Positions 44,501-52,318 of a stretch of DNA of 64,000 bases are shown here, one piece after another (the stretch's first letter is position 1; each line of letters begins with the position of its first letter). The notes beneath the pieces are model-generated. The model was not told where the DNA came from, did no database searches, and was given only the letters and a program-made list of their open reading frames with translations. Source of the stretch: PCPOR2b sp965220385 (GTDB taxonomy: Bacteria > Poribacteria > WGA-4E > PCPOR2b); contig OZ244825.1 in the NCBI GenBank assembly GCA_965220385.1, positions 5,270,001 through 5,334,000 on the forward strand, written 5' to 3'. A program made the translations under genes and the position numbers.

Positions 44501-45326
44501 CACCGTGCGCATTGAGAACCATTTTTGCTGCAATCTCGTCCATAATCACAAGATCTATGGAACCAGACTGCGTTTCAAACGTGTTAGCACTACCTGTCAA
44601 GAGAATCTTTCCATAGATTAGCCCCTCTTGAGTGCTGACCTGATACGCTCCCATCGCTTCGTCGAGATGAATATTGCCGACAGTCGTTGTCAAAACCATG
44701 TCGCCGCGGATGCCGTGTGCGCGAATATCTCCAGACTCTGCCTTGATCTTGAGGGTTAGATCGGGAGGTGTTTCGATGAAACAATTTAGACGAGTCAATT
44801 TGGCGTCTGAATCCGCAGATTTTGGAAGGTGGACGGACAACACCAAGATATCGTCCTTCGTGGAAACATCTATCCGCACTGTGTCAAGGTATGTTTGGAC
44901 AATTTCTTCATTAGAGCCTGTCCCATACTTTTCAAGCTTAATAATGATTTCTTCGTCTGCTGTCGAACTCACCTCCACATTTCCCGCGAACGGCAACGTC
45001 AGTTCAAGTCCATAAACGTCGTCATAACTGATTTGTTGTTCGGAGGTCGAATGATACTGCGGGGGACTCACTTCAGCGGCACTTGGCGCAACTGCTCCCT
45101 CGGCTCCGACTGTGTCACTTCCATGCGAGTCTTCAACTTTTGGAGTGTTAGTGCGCACAGTCCCGTTTTGAGAGTCCGCAAAGTTGACATCAGCAGGTCG
45201 AGCCAGATGGTGTGCGTTCCCCGTCCTTGTTCCGCTTTGCGAGAATCCTCGACAAATCGGGACGTGAATGGTGCTGTGAAGCAGGCAGATAGAAAAGATA
45301 AGAATCAGTTTTGTAATAATACGCAT
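41559..45326 (-). CDS. Exported DUF4097-like / CBM9-like / POTRA / Omp85 barrel fusion
   Basis: 1255 residues in four parts. A signal peptide (LILIFSICLLHSTIHVPICRG). About 95-330: a beta-solenoid resembling DUF4097 adhesin-like domains (DLTLKIKAESGDIRAHGIRGDMVLTTTVGNIHLDEAMG). About 375-640: a carbohydrate-binding CBM9-like sandwich (VQPVIDGDLFEKAWAKS, LWDDQYLYIGVRVYDSQ, DDTLEILVDPDP). About 650-900: POTRA repeats (FSLVAIEVEGNSEIPTSELLEKI, DEIRFSGNRRIMSAELADAL). Then an outer-membrane barrel to the C-terminal F (RQRLLYLGGVGTLHGYEFKEF, NVEYRIHFG). Omp85 proteins insert or secrete proteins; the N-terminal glycan- or surface-binding parts are unusual. Dispersed palindromes are translated in frame at about 42175, 43149 and 43642-43700. 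Confidence 0.85.
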   Translation of the reverse strand: MRIITKLILIFSICLLHSTIHVPICRGFSQSGTRTGNAHHLARPADVNFADSQNGTVRTNTPKVEDSHGSDTVGAEGAVAPSAAEVSPPQYHSTSEQQISYDDVYGLELTLPFAGNVEVSSTADEEIIIKLEKYGTGSNEEIVQTYLDTVRIDVSTKDDILVLSVHLPKSADSDAKLTRLNCFIETPPDLTLKIKAESGDIRAHGIRGDMVLTTTVGNIHLDEAMGAYQVSTQEGLIYGKILLTGSANTFETQSGSIDLVIMDEIAAKMVLNAHGGAISLRLPESYPADIEMQVETDNQRAISIDLPVELETAYVGDIVQGWINGGGPLIQMTAGQGITIRPSQSVATESKTDDDETEVDDPYAEDDLPPLPTVDVPRASVQPVIDGDLFEKAWAKSVPLSPFYQVDAITQPNKPTQGFLLWDDQYLYIGVRVYDSQMERVQITQTNPDSDVWLDDTLEILVDPDPKTPTYHHLIINPIGTIFDQHIEADYPLDSDLGPAYKKIAKPDWDSRAQVKTQITPTFWSVEIALPRDTLEPATSENPDSSKIDVPIHRDSAPDESGRAWRFNLHRKTQDNPTEPASKPGVEYSYWSPTFDEMQPWWPHWPDRMGVIRLAETEDSESPQGFGFVEQFSLVAIEVEGNSEIPTSELLEKIPFQPGDIISIEELAWLNRELEALDWFSNVRIETSDAVSEEVAGEGDESPPAPIFKVNLRIHVTEAATSRFIGINLHGNRYFISPFLRAAFGLQQGRASIENLNTKCRLIENLYRHHGYDLVQVTPQFTDTHLLINIDEGHLDEIRFSGNRRIMSAELADALDFKQGDAYSKEIGTVRLNQMHAKLDKTNLYFKAIKSWGVEREHDRNVLVIEIEERSRLKVSWKPVFDFNRVHGLILGGGGALSTREANAQLYGKLSNGLSSKLWNYQLGAEKTWFDRHAVTIGGSVYQRTDANRYAGWSQGGEFLGAFFLGSTSLDYHQRQGYHTRIKGQLTQSMDITLEFTDEDHEILFKSSDWSLLNKNALKRSNLRIDEGHFRSVTVGYNFNSLRAPAPIQSGSTFRVAESSEQDLRTRQTRNSGTVSISDYRVKHGWRGNFSVEYANKRLNSDFDFNLYHFTIVRYNQLLSNHNLDFRLEGAFSDRPLPRQRLLYLGGVGTLHGYEFKEFVGDNTLLFNVEYRIHFGKIRYMDESEGPLGVVTAFSDTGYAWFNDETFKFNRFNTSVGVGVSLFIGDPAFVLGLEIARALQKERNFVPILLLSRRF
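43642..43700. repeat. Palindrome cluster inside the Omp85 fusion gene
   Basis: CCCGATTCATCGGG (43642-43655), CCCGATGTATCGGG (43664-43677) and a half copy CGATGAATCGGG (43689-43700). Translated in frame as a Ser/Asp/Pro-rich linker within the CBM9-like region. Confidence 0.75.
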
Positions 45327-45724
45327 TTCCAGGGGTGCCTCAAATTGAAAATTGGTATTTCCAACGCACTATAGCATTGGATTCCGATGAATCGGAACGA
45401 TTTCAATGATGCCTTGAATCTCCCGATAAATCGGTATTTTGAACGCAACCGATCTTATCGAGGTTGTCTTAACTCGTGAAGTTTTTGTGTGGGGAACGCT
45501 TATTTTGGTTGATGAGGTTTCAGCGCACTGGGTTGTAACAGATGCTTCCGAGGGCCGGAAATATCTCCAGAAAAGTGTCCGGTGGCAAAAAGTTTAGCAG
45601 ATATTCGGTTGGACGTCAAACAGATCTTTCCCCTACTATTATTGTTTGTATTTTTGAATCGGTTGTAGTAACCTCTTTCTAATTGATAAGAATGCCCCAG
45701 TTGAGATGAAAGGAGCCAAGTCCA
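45327..45724. other. Divergent intergenic region with palindromes
   Basis: No gene. TTCCGATGAATCGGAA at 45382-45397 and TCCCGATAAATCGG at 45421-45434 belong to the dispersed palindrome family. Presumably holds the promoters of the two divergent genes, but no clear -35/-10 pair was picked out. Confidence 0.5.
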
Positions 45725-47122
45725 ATGACTCAAACTACAGAAATCCGTGACATCGGTTCACGACGCGAATTGTTCGTTGATTACTATCTCATCGACAAGC
45801 TCGATGGGACAAGTCTTAAGCTGCATCATCCCCAACCGGGGGGCGTTGCTATCCAGTATGATCAACCGTGGGAAGATCGTCTGGCTTTTTATACCACTGT
45901 CCTCAAGGACGGCGACACATATCGCATGTACTACCGCGGGAGTCTCATGGGCGAGGGACCGCACCCGACCTGCTACGCAGAAAGCAGAGATGGCGTCCAT
46001 TGGACAAAACCGAACCTCGGTCTCGTTGAGATCAATGGATCTACAAAAAACAACGTGATCCTACCGCACAACGGTCAGTTTTGCGTATTTGTCGACGCAC
46101 GGCCAGGTGTCCCCGAAACCGAGCGATACAAAGCCAACGCACGCGATCAGCAGCAACCCAACAGTCTAATAGGTTATACATCCGCCGACGGCGTCCACTG
46201 GACGAAGGTGCGCGACGAACCCATTGTCCCGGTAGCATTAGAAAATAACTTCGATTCTCAGAACGTAATGTTCTGGTCAGAAGTTGAGGAGTACTATGTT
46301 CTTTATGCCCGTCACATGGTCGGCGACGCTCGCATCCGATCAACAGCGCGGGGCACATCAACAGATTTCCTCAACTGGACAGAACAAACTTCGATGACCT
46401 TCAGCGATACCGGTGATACAACCCCGTCCCAGCATCTATATACCAATCAGACACACCCCTATTTTCGTGCACCGCACATTTATATTTCACTCCCCGGTCG
46501 CATCCACTTCAACAGACCCGCATTGACAGAAGCACAGGCTGCGGCGGTCTGTCCGGATCCAACCAGTAATGGCGGTGCAGATATTTCGGATGGGGTGCTG
46601 TTGACCACGCGGGCGGGCACAACGCACTACGACTTCACCTTCAAAGAGAGTTTCGTCCGTCCGGGAATCGGTTACAGCAACTGGACATCGCGGACGAACT
46701 ATCCCGCACTTGGCGTTGTGCAAACCGGGCCGAGCGAGATGTCTCTGTATGTCCAGCGGGATTACGATCAGCAGACCGCACACCTCGATCGTATGACACT
46801 CCGAATTGACGGTTTTGCTTCGGTGAATGCGCCCTATACAGGCGGCGAGATGGTAACCAAGCCGTTTAGGTTTTCTGGGAAGGAGTTGGAGCTTAACTAT
46901 TCCACTAGTGCTGCTGGAAGCATCCGAATCGAGATCCAAGATGCGAGTGGAGTGCCTATCGCAGGCTACACGCTTGACGAATGCCCAGAGATTATCGGGG
47001 ATGAATTGGAGCGAATTGTTCGTTGGGAGGGAGGCGGCAATCTCAGCAAACTGACTGGAACTTCAGTTCGTCTGCGTTTTGTGATGAAGGACGCAGATCT
47101 GTTTTCAATGTGCTTCCGTTAG
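45725..47122 (+). CDS. Five-blade beta-propeller glycosidase-like protein
   Basis: 465 residues, similar in plan to the protein at 16823. Blade signatures: GSRRELFVDYYLIDKLDG, YAESRDGVHWTKPNLGL, YTSADGVHWTKVRDEPI, FDSQNVMFWSEVEEYYVLYARHM, RGTSTDFLNWTEQ. The last ~90 residues are a beta-sandwich (ELNYSTSAAGSIRIEIQDASG) also found at the end of the 16823 protein. Cytoplasmic by sequence. AAAGGAG precedes ATG. It converges on the MFS gene with a four-base overlap. A glycan hydrolase or phosphorylase role is likely from the fold; substrate unknown. Confidence 0.7.
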   Translation: MTQTTEIRDIGSRRELFVDYYLIDKLDGTSLKLHHPQPGGVAIQYDQPWEDRLAFYTTVLKDGDTYRMYYRGSLMGEGPHPTCYAESRDGVHWTKPNLGLVEINGSTKNNVILPHNGQFCVFVDARPGVPETERYKANARDQQQPNSLIGYTSADGVHWTKVRDEPIVPVALENNFDSQNVMFWSEVEEYYVLYARHMVGDARIRSTARGTSTDFLNWTEQTSMTFSDTGDTTPSQHLYTNQTHPYFRAPHIYISLPGRIHFNRPALTEAQAAAVCPDPTSNGGADISDGVLLTTRAGTTHYDFTFKESFVRPGIGYSNWTSRTNYPALGVVQTGPSEMSLYVQRDYDQQTAHLDRMTLRIDGFASVNAPYTGGEMVTKPFRFSGKELELNYSTSAAGSIRIEIQDASGVPIAGYTLDECPEIIGDELERIVRWEGGGNLSKLTGTSVRLRFVMKDADLFSMCFR

Positions 47123-48504
47123 CGGGATTCGTTGCCAGAATGTGACCCGCCTTTCAAAAATATCACCAATGGCAGTGCAAATAGCATCACCGCACCGTTG
47201 ACGTAGAAGATAGTTTTCAGACCATAGGTGTCTCCGACAAAACCTGCAAAGTATGGTGCAACGGCAGAGGCAATGAAACTCAAAGTATAATGCAACGCAT
47301 AACCGCGACTACGAAATTCCGGCGTGAGTGTCGGTGCCGTTCCAACATAGATTACCGAAGAGGTCCCATTTAACATAAATCCGAATAGTGGTAGGAACAA
47401 CACCAGAACCCATCCCGATGGGATTGAAGGTAGTGCGAAACAACCAAGCACCATCAGTAACTCTGTCACTATAATGATTTTTCTGATGCCAAATTTCTGT
47501 ATTGGCATCCCGCATAGTAGTTTTCCCAAAGCGCCGCCGAAGAACGTCAAGGACATCAACCCGCCCACAGCACCTGCTGTCACACGGTTTTTGATTAAAA
47601 ATGCCAGAAACGTCGTAATGGCGGCTCGAACGCCGTTATCTAATAATCCGAGGATAGAGTAGACCGTGAACTGAATCGGTTTTGCTATACCCCAACCCTG
47701 AAACGTCGTCCACTTCGCACGACTGGGGGTTTCTCCTTCTGTGTGTGATACACTCTGTCTCCTTCTTGCACCGATGTCCTCACGAAAGAAGAAGAGGTAT
47801 AAAATCGACGCTCCCAACCCAATAGTTCCCAACACCGCGCAACTGCTACCCCAACCAATCCTGATGACCAAGATGCCCGCCAAAGCCGGGAAAAGCACCT
47901 TGCCAACATCGCCAAAAAAGTTCAGTGTGCTGATTGCGGGTCCCGCTTTTTCGCTCGAATAAACGTTTGAGACGAGAGCCGTCCCCACCGGATGGTAGAC
48001 TCCCCCACCTACCCCGGCAGAGAGAATCAGTAGTAATGTCACAGGGTAACTGAAAGCCAGAATTAACCCGATATAACTTAAGCTGAACCACGTTGCTCCT
48101 ATGCCTAGGATCAATATATCTCCGAGTCGTTCTGCCATAATTCCAGCCGGTATTTGAGTCGCGCTTATCGCCCCATGGCTTGCGGTTTTAAGAAGACCGG
48201 ACTGGCTATAGGTGAGATTCAGATCCGCTGCGATGAACGGAAGCAGGATGGATAGACTCGAAATGTAACCGTCGTTGATGATGTGAAGTAGGCTGCACCA
48301 CCCTAAATATTTCTTCGGTTTTAGTGGGTTCGAGTTCGGAACGTTTTCAGATTTGGGAGTTGAAATGATTGCATCCTTATTGGACTTGAGGTGTGCGTTG
48401 CAAAATAGTCCCGATGTATCGGGACTATTTTGTGAGTATGTCCGGTTGCTATTAGGGGCGTCCGCTACGTAGTGGATTATCCGACGCAAAATGGGTTTTA
48501 TCAA
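47119..48504 (-). CDS. Major facilitator superfamily transporter
   Basis: Up to 461 residues; twelve membrane helices begin at about residue 65 (YLGWCSLLHIINDGYISSLSILLPFIAADL). MFS signs: IPAGIMAERLGDILIL between helices 2 and 3, GGGVYHPVGTALVSNVYSSEKAG and a second-half repeat AVGGLMSLTFFGGALGKLLCG. It is reminiscent of fosmidomycin-resistance or sugar carriers. The N-terminus is doubtful: the first 60 residues overlap the end of the GH127 gene by 53 bases and pass through a perfect 32-base palindrome (48401-48432), so the native start may have been displaced. It follows the GH127 gene on the same strand and may import its product. Confidence 0.85.
   Translation of the reverse strand: MIKPILRRIIHYVADAPNSNRTYSQNSPDTSGLFCNAHLKSNKDAIISTPKSENVPNSNPLKPKKYLGWCSLLHIINDGYISSLSILLPFIAADLNLTYSQSGLLKTASHGAISATQIPAGIMAERLGDILILGIGATWFSLSYIGLILAFSYPVTLLLILSAGVGGGVYHPVGTALVSNVYSSEKAGPAISTLNFFGDVGKVLFPALAGILVIRIGWGSSCAVLGTIGLGASILYLFFFREDIGARRRQSVSHTEGETPSRAKWTTFQGWGIAKPIQFTVYSILGLLDNGVRAAITTFLAFLIKNRVTAGAVGGLMSLTFFGGALGKLLCGMPIQKFGIRKIIIVTELLMVLGCFALPSIPSGWVLVLFLPLFGFMLNGTSSVIYVGTAPTLTPEFRSRGYALHYTLSFIASAVAPYFAGFVGDTYGLKTIFYVNGAVMLFALPLVIFLKGGSHSGNESR
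48401..48432. repeat. Perfect palindrome CAAAATAGTCCCGAT-GT-ATCGGGACTATTTTG
   Basis: Fifteen-base perfect arms around GT, the longest member of the CCCGAT palindrome family seen here. It lies in the putative 5' coding end of the MFS gene and could also act as a bidirectional terminator for the GH127 gene. Confidence 0.8.
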
Positions 48505-50299
48505 TCTGTTTTATCGGCAGCCAAGAACGATATGGAGACCCGCCTTCGCCTGCACTGCCAAAATCACAGAGCTGTAACTTGCGCCCGTCTGGAGCTGTAT
48601 ACTCCATACGCACAACAGTTGGCAAGCTATCTTTTCCCGATTTATCGGGACGCCCTTTCATCGTCGTGGCATTGAGGACAGGAATCTCGTCGGGGTCCAT
48701 CGTGTTGAGCCGTCGGTCATAGGTCATCAGAATAGGACCGCGGTAGATGGAAGCCTTCCCTTCGCACTCCTTCTCCCCGACCCAGTAGTGGGGTGACATG
48801 TCCAGTTCAAGCTCGATTTTATCCCCATCCTTCCATTCCCTATCCAGCAAGAGATAGGTCGCTGGCGACACCGATTTGACACGCTCGCCGTTCAGTTTGA
48901 CGCCCGTTTTGGCAGACCAGTAGGGGATGCGTAATTTCAAAGCAAACTGTGCGGAGTGTGAGGGTGAGACGTTGAGCGTAATCTTCCCTGTCCGTGGATA
49001 TTCTGTCTTCTGCATTAACTCAACGGTTATGCCCGACGACAACCGAACCTTCATGGTAGAAGGTCCGTACCAGTTAAGTACCAGCCCGCCTCTGCAACGC
49101 ATCAACGCCCAGTCGCTGACCATGCCCAATCCGCGCGGACCGTTGACACTACAGCAGTTCAACTCGGGGCTGCCCTCCCGTGCTTGGAACACAATATCAT
49201 GAGCACTTGCGCGGCGCACCCCGTCCATCGGCGTATTGTAAGTCACCCAACGTCCGGTGTGGGAATGCAGCCCGGTAACCGAGTTGAGGGTGGATAACTC
49301 GATCTCATCTGCGATAACAGAGTTTTCCGTCAGGCGGAGCATCTCTACGCTGGCGGCAATCCAAGCGATAGTACAACAGGTCTCAATCGCCCCTTGATGA
49401 TATGGATTCCCCTGCGCCTTCTCTCCGGAGGAAAAACCGCCATTGTTGTGTCGATCTAACTTGACGATACTCCACCAGATCTGCTCGAAAGCGATTCTAT
49501 ACCGATCTTCCCCAGTAATCCAGTAGAGTTCCGCCATGCCCATGATCGGATGCAGACTCTCCCATCTGGGCTTCGGTGTCTCGTAAAATTCCTTTCCAGT
49601 AAGACTACTCCGAAGATAATCCCCAGCGAGAGGACCGTCGGGACCCTCGGCGGCAAATTGATCAACAATCTCAAGTGCCATATCCAGATACCGCTCAGTT
49701 TTCGTCTTCCGGTAGAGGAGACAGAGGGTGTGGATGACTGCCAAGTTCATCTCTGTGCTGCCGGTGTCAACCAAACGGTTGTGTGTATTCCCCAAAAACC
49801 TCTGGCAGATAAGGTCTGCGATTTTAACCGCACTGCCGAGTGCCTTTCTATCCCCGCTTTCCTCGTGCCAGAGCATCAGTCCCAACATTGCATGGTAATG
49901 CCCCCAAGCATCCCAGGTGTTTCCCCCTTTGCCCCCGACGTTGGGTGCCTCACCTGTTAAACGGCTCTCTTGGGGCCAAGGTCCCAAATAGCCATCAGTA
50001 TCTTGCAGTTGGACAAGCTGATTCACAAAGTTTCGGATAAAGGTTTTTAGGGTCGTATCTTGGGTGAGCCGTAGGATCTGCACAGCACTGGTCAGGTATT
50101 TTCCAGCGAACTCTCCAGCCCAAGGCACCAGGTCGCGGAGAGGCTGCCGATCTCGGTCTCGGAAGATCTCCAACATCGCCGGATTTGCCGAAGGCGCTGC
50201 CTTCAGCCACTGTTCCGTAACGCCTGTGAGATAGTCGGCGAAATGCCCGCTGAATATATATGCGGTTTGAGGGATTCGACTGCATTTTGGACGTTTCAT
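48452..50299 (-). CDS. GH127-family glycoside hydrolase (beta-L-arabinofuranosidase-like)
   Basis: 615 residues, (alpha/alpha)6 barrel followed by beta-sandwiches. The zinc-cysteine site of characterised GH127 enzymes is complete: E and C of GAIETCC (residues about 306 and 308) and the CC pair of ELNCCSVNGPRG (about 382-383), spaced as in the bifidobacterial enzyme. Other signs: NTWDAWGHYHAMLGLM and LKLRIPYWSAKTGVKLNG. ATG 50299 lies behind AAGGAGAC (GTG 50302 is the alternative). A CCCGATTTATCGGG palindrome at 48636-48649 is translated near the C-terminus (PDKSGK). No signal peptide, so it acts on imported oligosaccharides. Neighbours suggest a small glycan-use operon with the MFS carrier and two AXE1-like genes. 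Confidence 0.9.
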   Translation of the reverse strand: MKRPKCSRIPQTAYIFSGHFADYLTGVTEQWLKAAPSANPAMLEIFRDRDRQPLRDLVPWAGEFAGKYLTSAVQILRLTQDTTLKTFIRNFVNQLVQLQDTDGYLGPWPQESRLTGEAPNVGGKGGNTWDAWGHYHAMLGLMLWHEESGDRKALGSAVKIADLICQRFLGNTHNRLVDTGSTEMNLAVIHTLCLLYRKTKTERYLDMALEIVDQFAAEGPDGPLAGDYLRSSLTGKEFYETPKPRWESLHPIMGMAELYWITGEDRYRIAFEQIWWSIVKLDRHNNGGFSSGEKAQGNPYHQGAIETCCTIAWIAASVEMLRLTENSVIADEIELSTLNSVTGLHSHTGRWVTYNTPMDGVRRASAHDIVFQAREGSPELNCCSVNGPRGLGMVSDWALMRCRGGLVLNWYGPSTMKVRLSSGITVELMQKTEYPRTGKITLNVSPSHSAQFALKLRIPYWSAKTGVKLNGERVKSVSPATYLLLDREWKDGDKIELELDMSPHYWVGEKECEGKASIYRGPILMTYDRRLNTMDPDEIPVLNATTMKGRPDKSGKDSLPTVVRMEYTAPDGRKLQLCDFGSAGEGGSPYRSWLPIKQIDKTHFASDNPLRSGRP

Positions 50300-50329
50300 C
50301 ACGCGTCTCCTTGGAGTGATGCCCCTATA

Positions 50330-51199
50330 CTACTGCCAGTGTGCGGGAATGATGGCGTCCTCAAAGCCAAATTGATCAGAGATCCACTGCTCCTGAAAAA
50401 GTCCATCCTTATACGAGGAATGCTCGCTCGCTTGGACATCAGTCTCACCGGCTATAGCCTCTGCCAACGGTGAAACCGCCTCTGGATTTCCCCAAAGCAA
50501 TGTCCGTGCACGTACATTGGGGGCGAAGAAGAATGGGTCGAAATAGGAGAGTGTCCGTTTGACCTGCTCTTCCTTCTCTGGATATGAACGGAGATAGTCC
50601 TCAACCTCCCCCGGTACATGGGCGCCCGTATTGTAAAAATCCCCAGGCGATGCGGCAACGTGGGTCACTTCGGGGCGGAGTGCTGCTGTCAATATCGGCA
50701 TCCCTTCCTTCTTAACCGCGGCAATGCGGGAGCGATCTACTTCTGGACGCGCCAGCAGGTAATCGACGGCGCGCAACCAATCTGCAGCGAACCCACGAAA
50801 GATAGAGGTCTCAGGCGCATCAATGCCCTCGGTCATCATACCGGGAAATACGCCTGCGTACGGTTTGTCAGCATTGCGTTGTCCGCGCCCGGCGGTTGAA
50901 AAGACGAGAAAGCGTCCCCGTTTTTCGTTGGCATCTCCCTGTGGCAGCGGATCTACGACGCTGCGATAGGCAGGACCAAGCAGCAGGGTCGGAAACGGTC
51001 CGTCCCCGTGTGGAATGCTTAAGTAACCGAACAAGCGATAGGGTCCGATACCGGTGAAACGCACTGTGTAGCACTCGCAGTACTCTGTGGATCGGATCGG
51101 CAGATGCTCCTCTTCTGCAGCGATGGGTGTGGCTTCCAACTCGCCACAGACCTGCTGCCAGTACGCATCAAAATCTTCTGGTCGAGATGTATTAGACAT
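50330..51199 (-). CDS. AXE1-family alpha/beta-hydrolase homologue without catalytic triad
   Basis: 289 residues, a paralogue of the esterase encoded next to it at 51237: the flanks of the active site match (FRGFAADWLRAVDYLLARPEVDRSRI and TAALRPEV against the same region of the neighbour; PEKEEQVKRTLSYFDPFFFAPNVRA). The nucleophile elbow, GSSQGG in the neighbour, is here KKEGMP (about 163-168), the acid motif GLQDNVCP is GNPEAVSP, and the C-terminal His motif is missing. It is therefore probably non-hydrolytic, perhaps a binding or regulatory partner. It sits 38 bases upstream of the neighbour's stop region on the same strand. Confidence 0.8.
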   Translation of the reverse strand: MSNTSRPEDFDAYWQQVCGELEATPIAAEEEHLPIRSTEYCECYTVRFTGIGPYRLFGYLSIPHGDGPFPTLLLGPAYRSVVDPLPQGDANEKRGRFLVFSTAGRGQRNADKPYAGVFPGMMTEGIDAPETSIFRGFAADWLRAVDYLLARPEVDRSRIAAVKKEGMPILTAALRPEVTHVAASPGDFYNTGAHVPGEVEDYLRSYPEKEEQVKRTLSYFDPFFFAPNVRARTLLWGNPEAVSPLAEAIAGETDVQASEHSSYKDGLFQEQWISDQFGFEDAIIPAHWQ

Positions 51200-51236
51200 A
51201 ATTAACTCCTTTGGAACGAGATTGATGGGGGATGAA

Positions 51237-52175
51237 TCAATAATTTTGCAGATGGTTTTTGAAGAAATCCTTTAGCTTTGGTCCGTGATGAATGCTGCCA
51301 GCATCGTGACCATGTCCGTCGTAGGGGTAAAACTGCTTATCCTCGGAGGCGATAGTGTTAAAGACAGCATAGCCAGTTTCCGGCGGGCATACGTTATCCT
51401 GTAAACCGATATAGACCATAATTGGGCAGGTAATTCGAGGGCCGAAGTTAATACCGTCGAAATATGCTAACGTATCGCGGACAGCCTCTCTCCGCTCAGG
51501 ATACAGCCGCAGATAGTCACTAATTTCTTGGTATGGGTAGGTGTGCGTCAACTCAATCGAATCCATATATCCACAGAGATACGGGCAACCAGCCGCTGCG
51601 GCGCGGACTTCAGGGCGCAACGCTGCTGTGGAAATTGCTAATCCACCGCCCTGACTACTGCCATTCACACCGATTCGCTCTCCATCAACCTCATCGCGCG
51701 AAAGCAAAAAATCGATCACTCGGGCAGCATCAATATAAAAGCCACGATAGGTATAAGTGTTTCGATCAACTATGTTATGCGTCAACAGGCCTGGGTAACC
51801 GGGGTTAAACTGTTGGTTACTGCGGATCTTGCCGCGCGGCGCGACGGAGAACGCAGCGTAACCGTCCTCTGCCCATGCGCGCGGGATAGGGGGATCTTGA
51901 AGGTAACCCGGCACCTGTACGATGGCAGGCAGTTTCCCTGACCTGTCACGCGGCACGGCATACCAGCCAGCGATACGCACACCGTCGAGACTATCGTAGT
52001 GCACATCATAAACTTCAATCTCTGGCGTACTGTGTAGTGGCACCGGCTCCACCGTTGCTTTCAACGGGATATCCGCTGTCTGTGTCAGTAGACCATCCCA
52101 GAACGCATCGAAGTCATCGGGTCTCGTGACAATCGTGCGATATTGGTCGGGGGGTACTCTCTCGTTTTGACTCAT
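51237..52175 (-). CDS. Acetyl xylan esterase / cephalosporin-C deacetylase family (AXE1)
   Basis: 312 residues from ATG 52175 (AAGGAGA upstream; the longer frame from 52259 adds an unlikely tail). Alpha/beta-hydrolase with nucleophile S174 in NGSSQGG, acid D260 in GLQDNVCP and His in DGHGHDAG (288/290). The Ser-to-Asp spacing of 86 matches the Thermotoga family member. Removes acetyl groups from xylo-oligosaccharides or related esters. No signal peptide. Paired with the triad-less paralogue just downstream and with GH127. Confidence 0.9.
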   Translation of the reverse strand: MSQNERVPPDQYRTIVTRPDDFDAFWDGLLTQTADIPLKATVEPVPLHSTPEIEVYDVHYDSLDGVRIAGWYAVPRDRSGKLPAIVQVPGYLQDPPIPRAWAEDGYAAFSVAPRGKIRSNQQFNPGYPGLLTHNIVDRNTYTYRGFYIDAARVIDFLLSRDEVDGERIGVNGSSQGGGLAISTAALRPEVRAAAAGCPYLCGYMDSIELTHTYPYQEISDYLRLYPERREAVRDTLAYFDGINFGPRITCPIMVYIGLQDNVCPPETGYAVFNTIASEDKQFYPYDGHGHDAGSIHHGPKLKDFFKNHLQNY

Positions 52176-52318
52176 TCTATTCTCCTTGTGTAAGATATTG
52201 CCAGTCCTTTTTCCAAAATACAGATGTGAATTTCGACCAACGGGGTTGATACTTTTCACATCCTACCAACTATTTTGCATCACAGTGCAACGACTCAATC
52301 TGAAAATGCCATAATAGA

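Noticed and set aside
44120..45374. + strand open frames across the Omp85 fusion gene
   Set aside because: Antisense to a long gene with clear domains; no motifs of their own.
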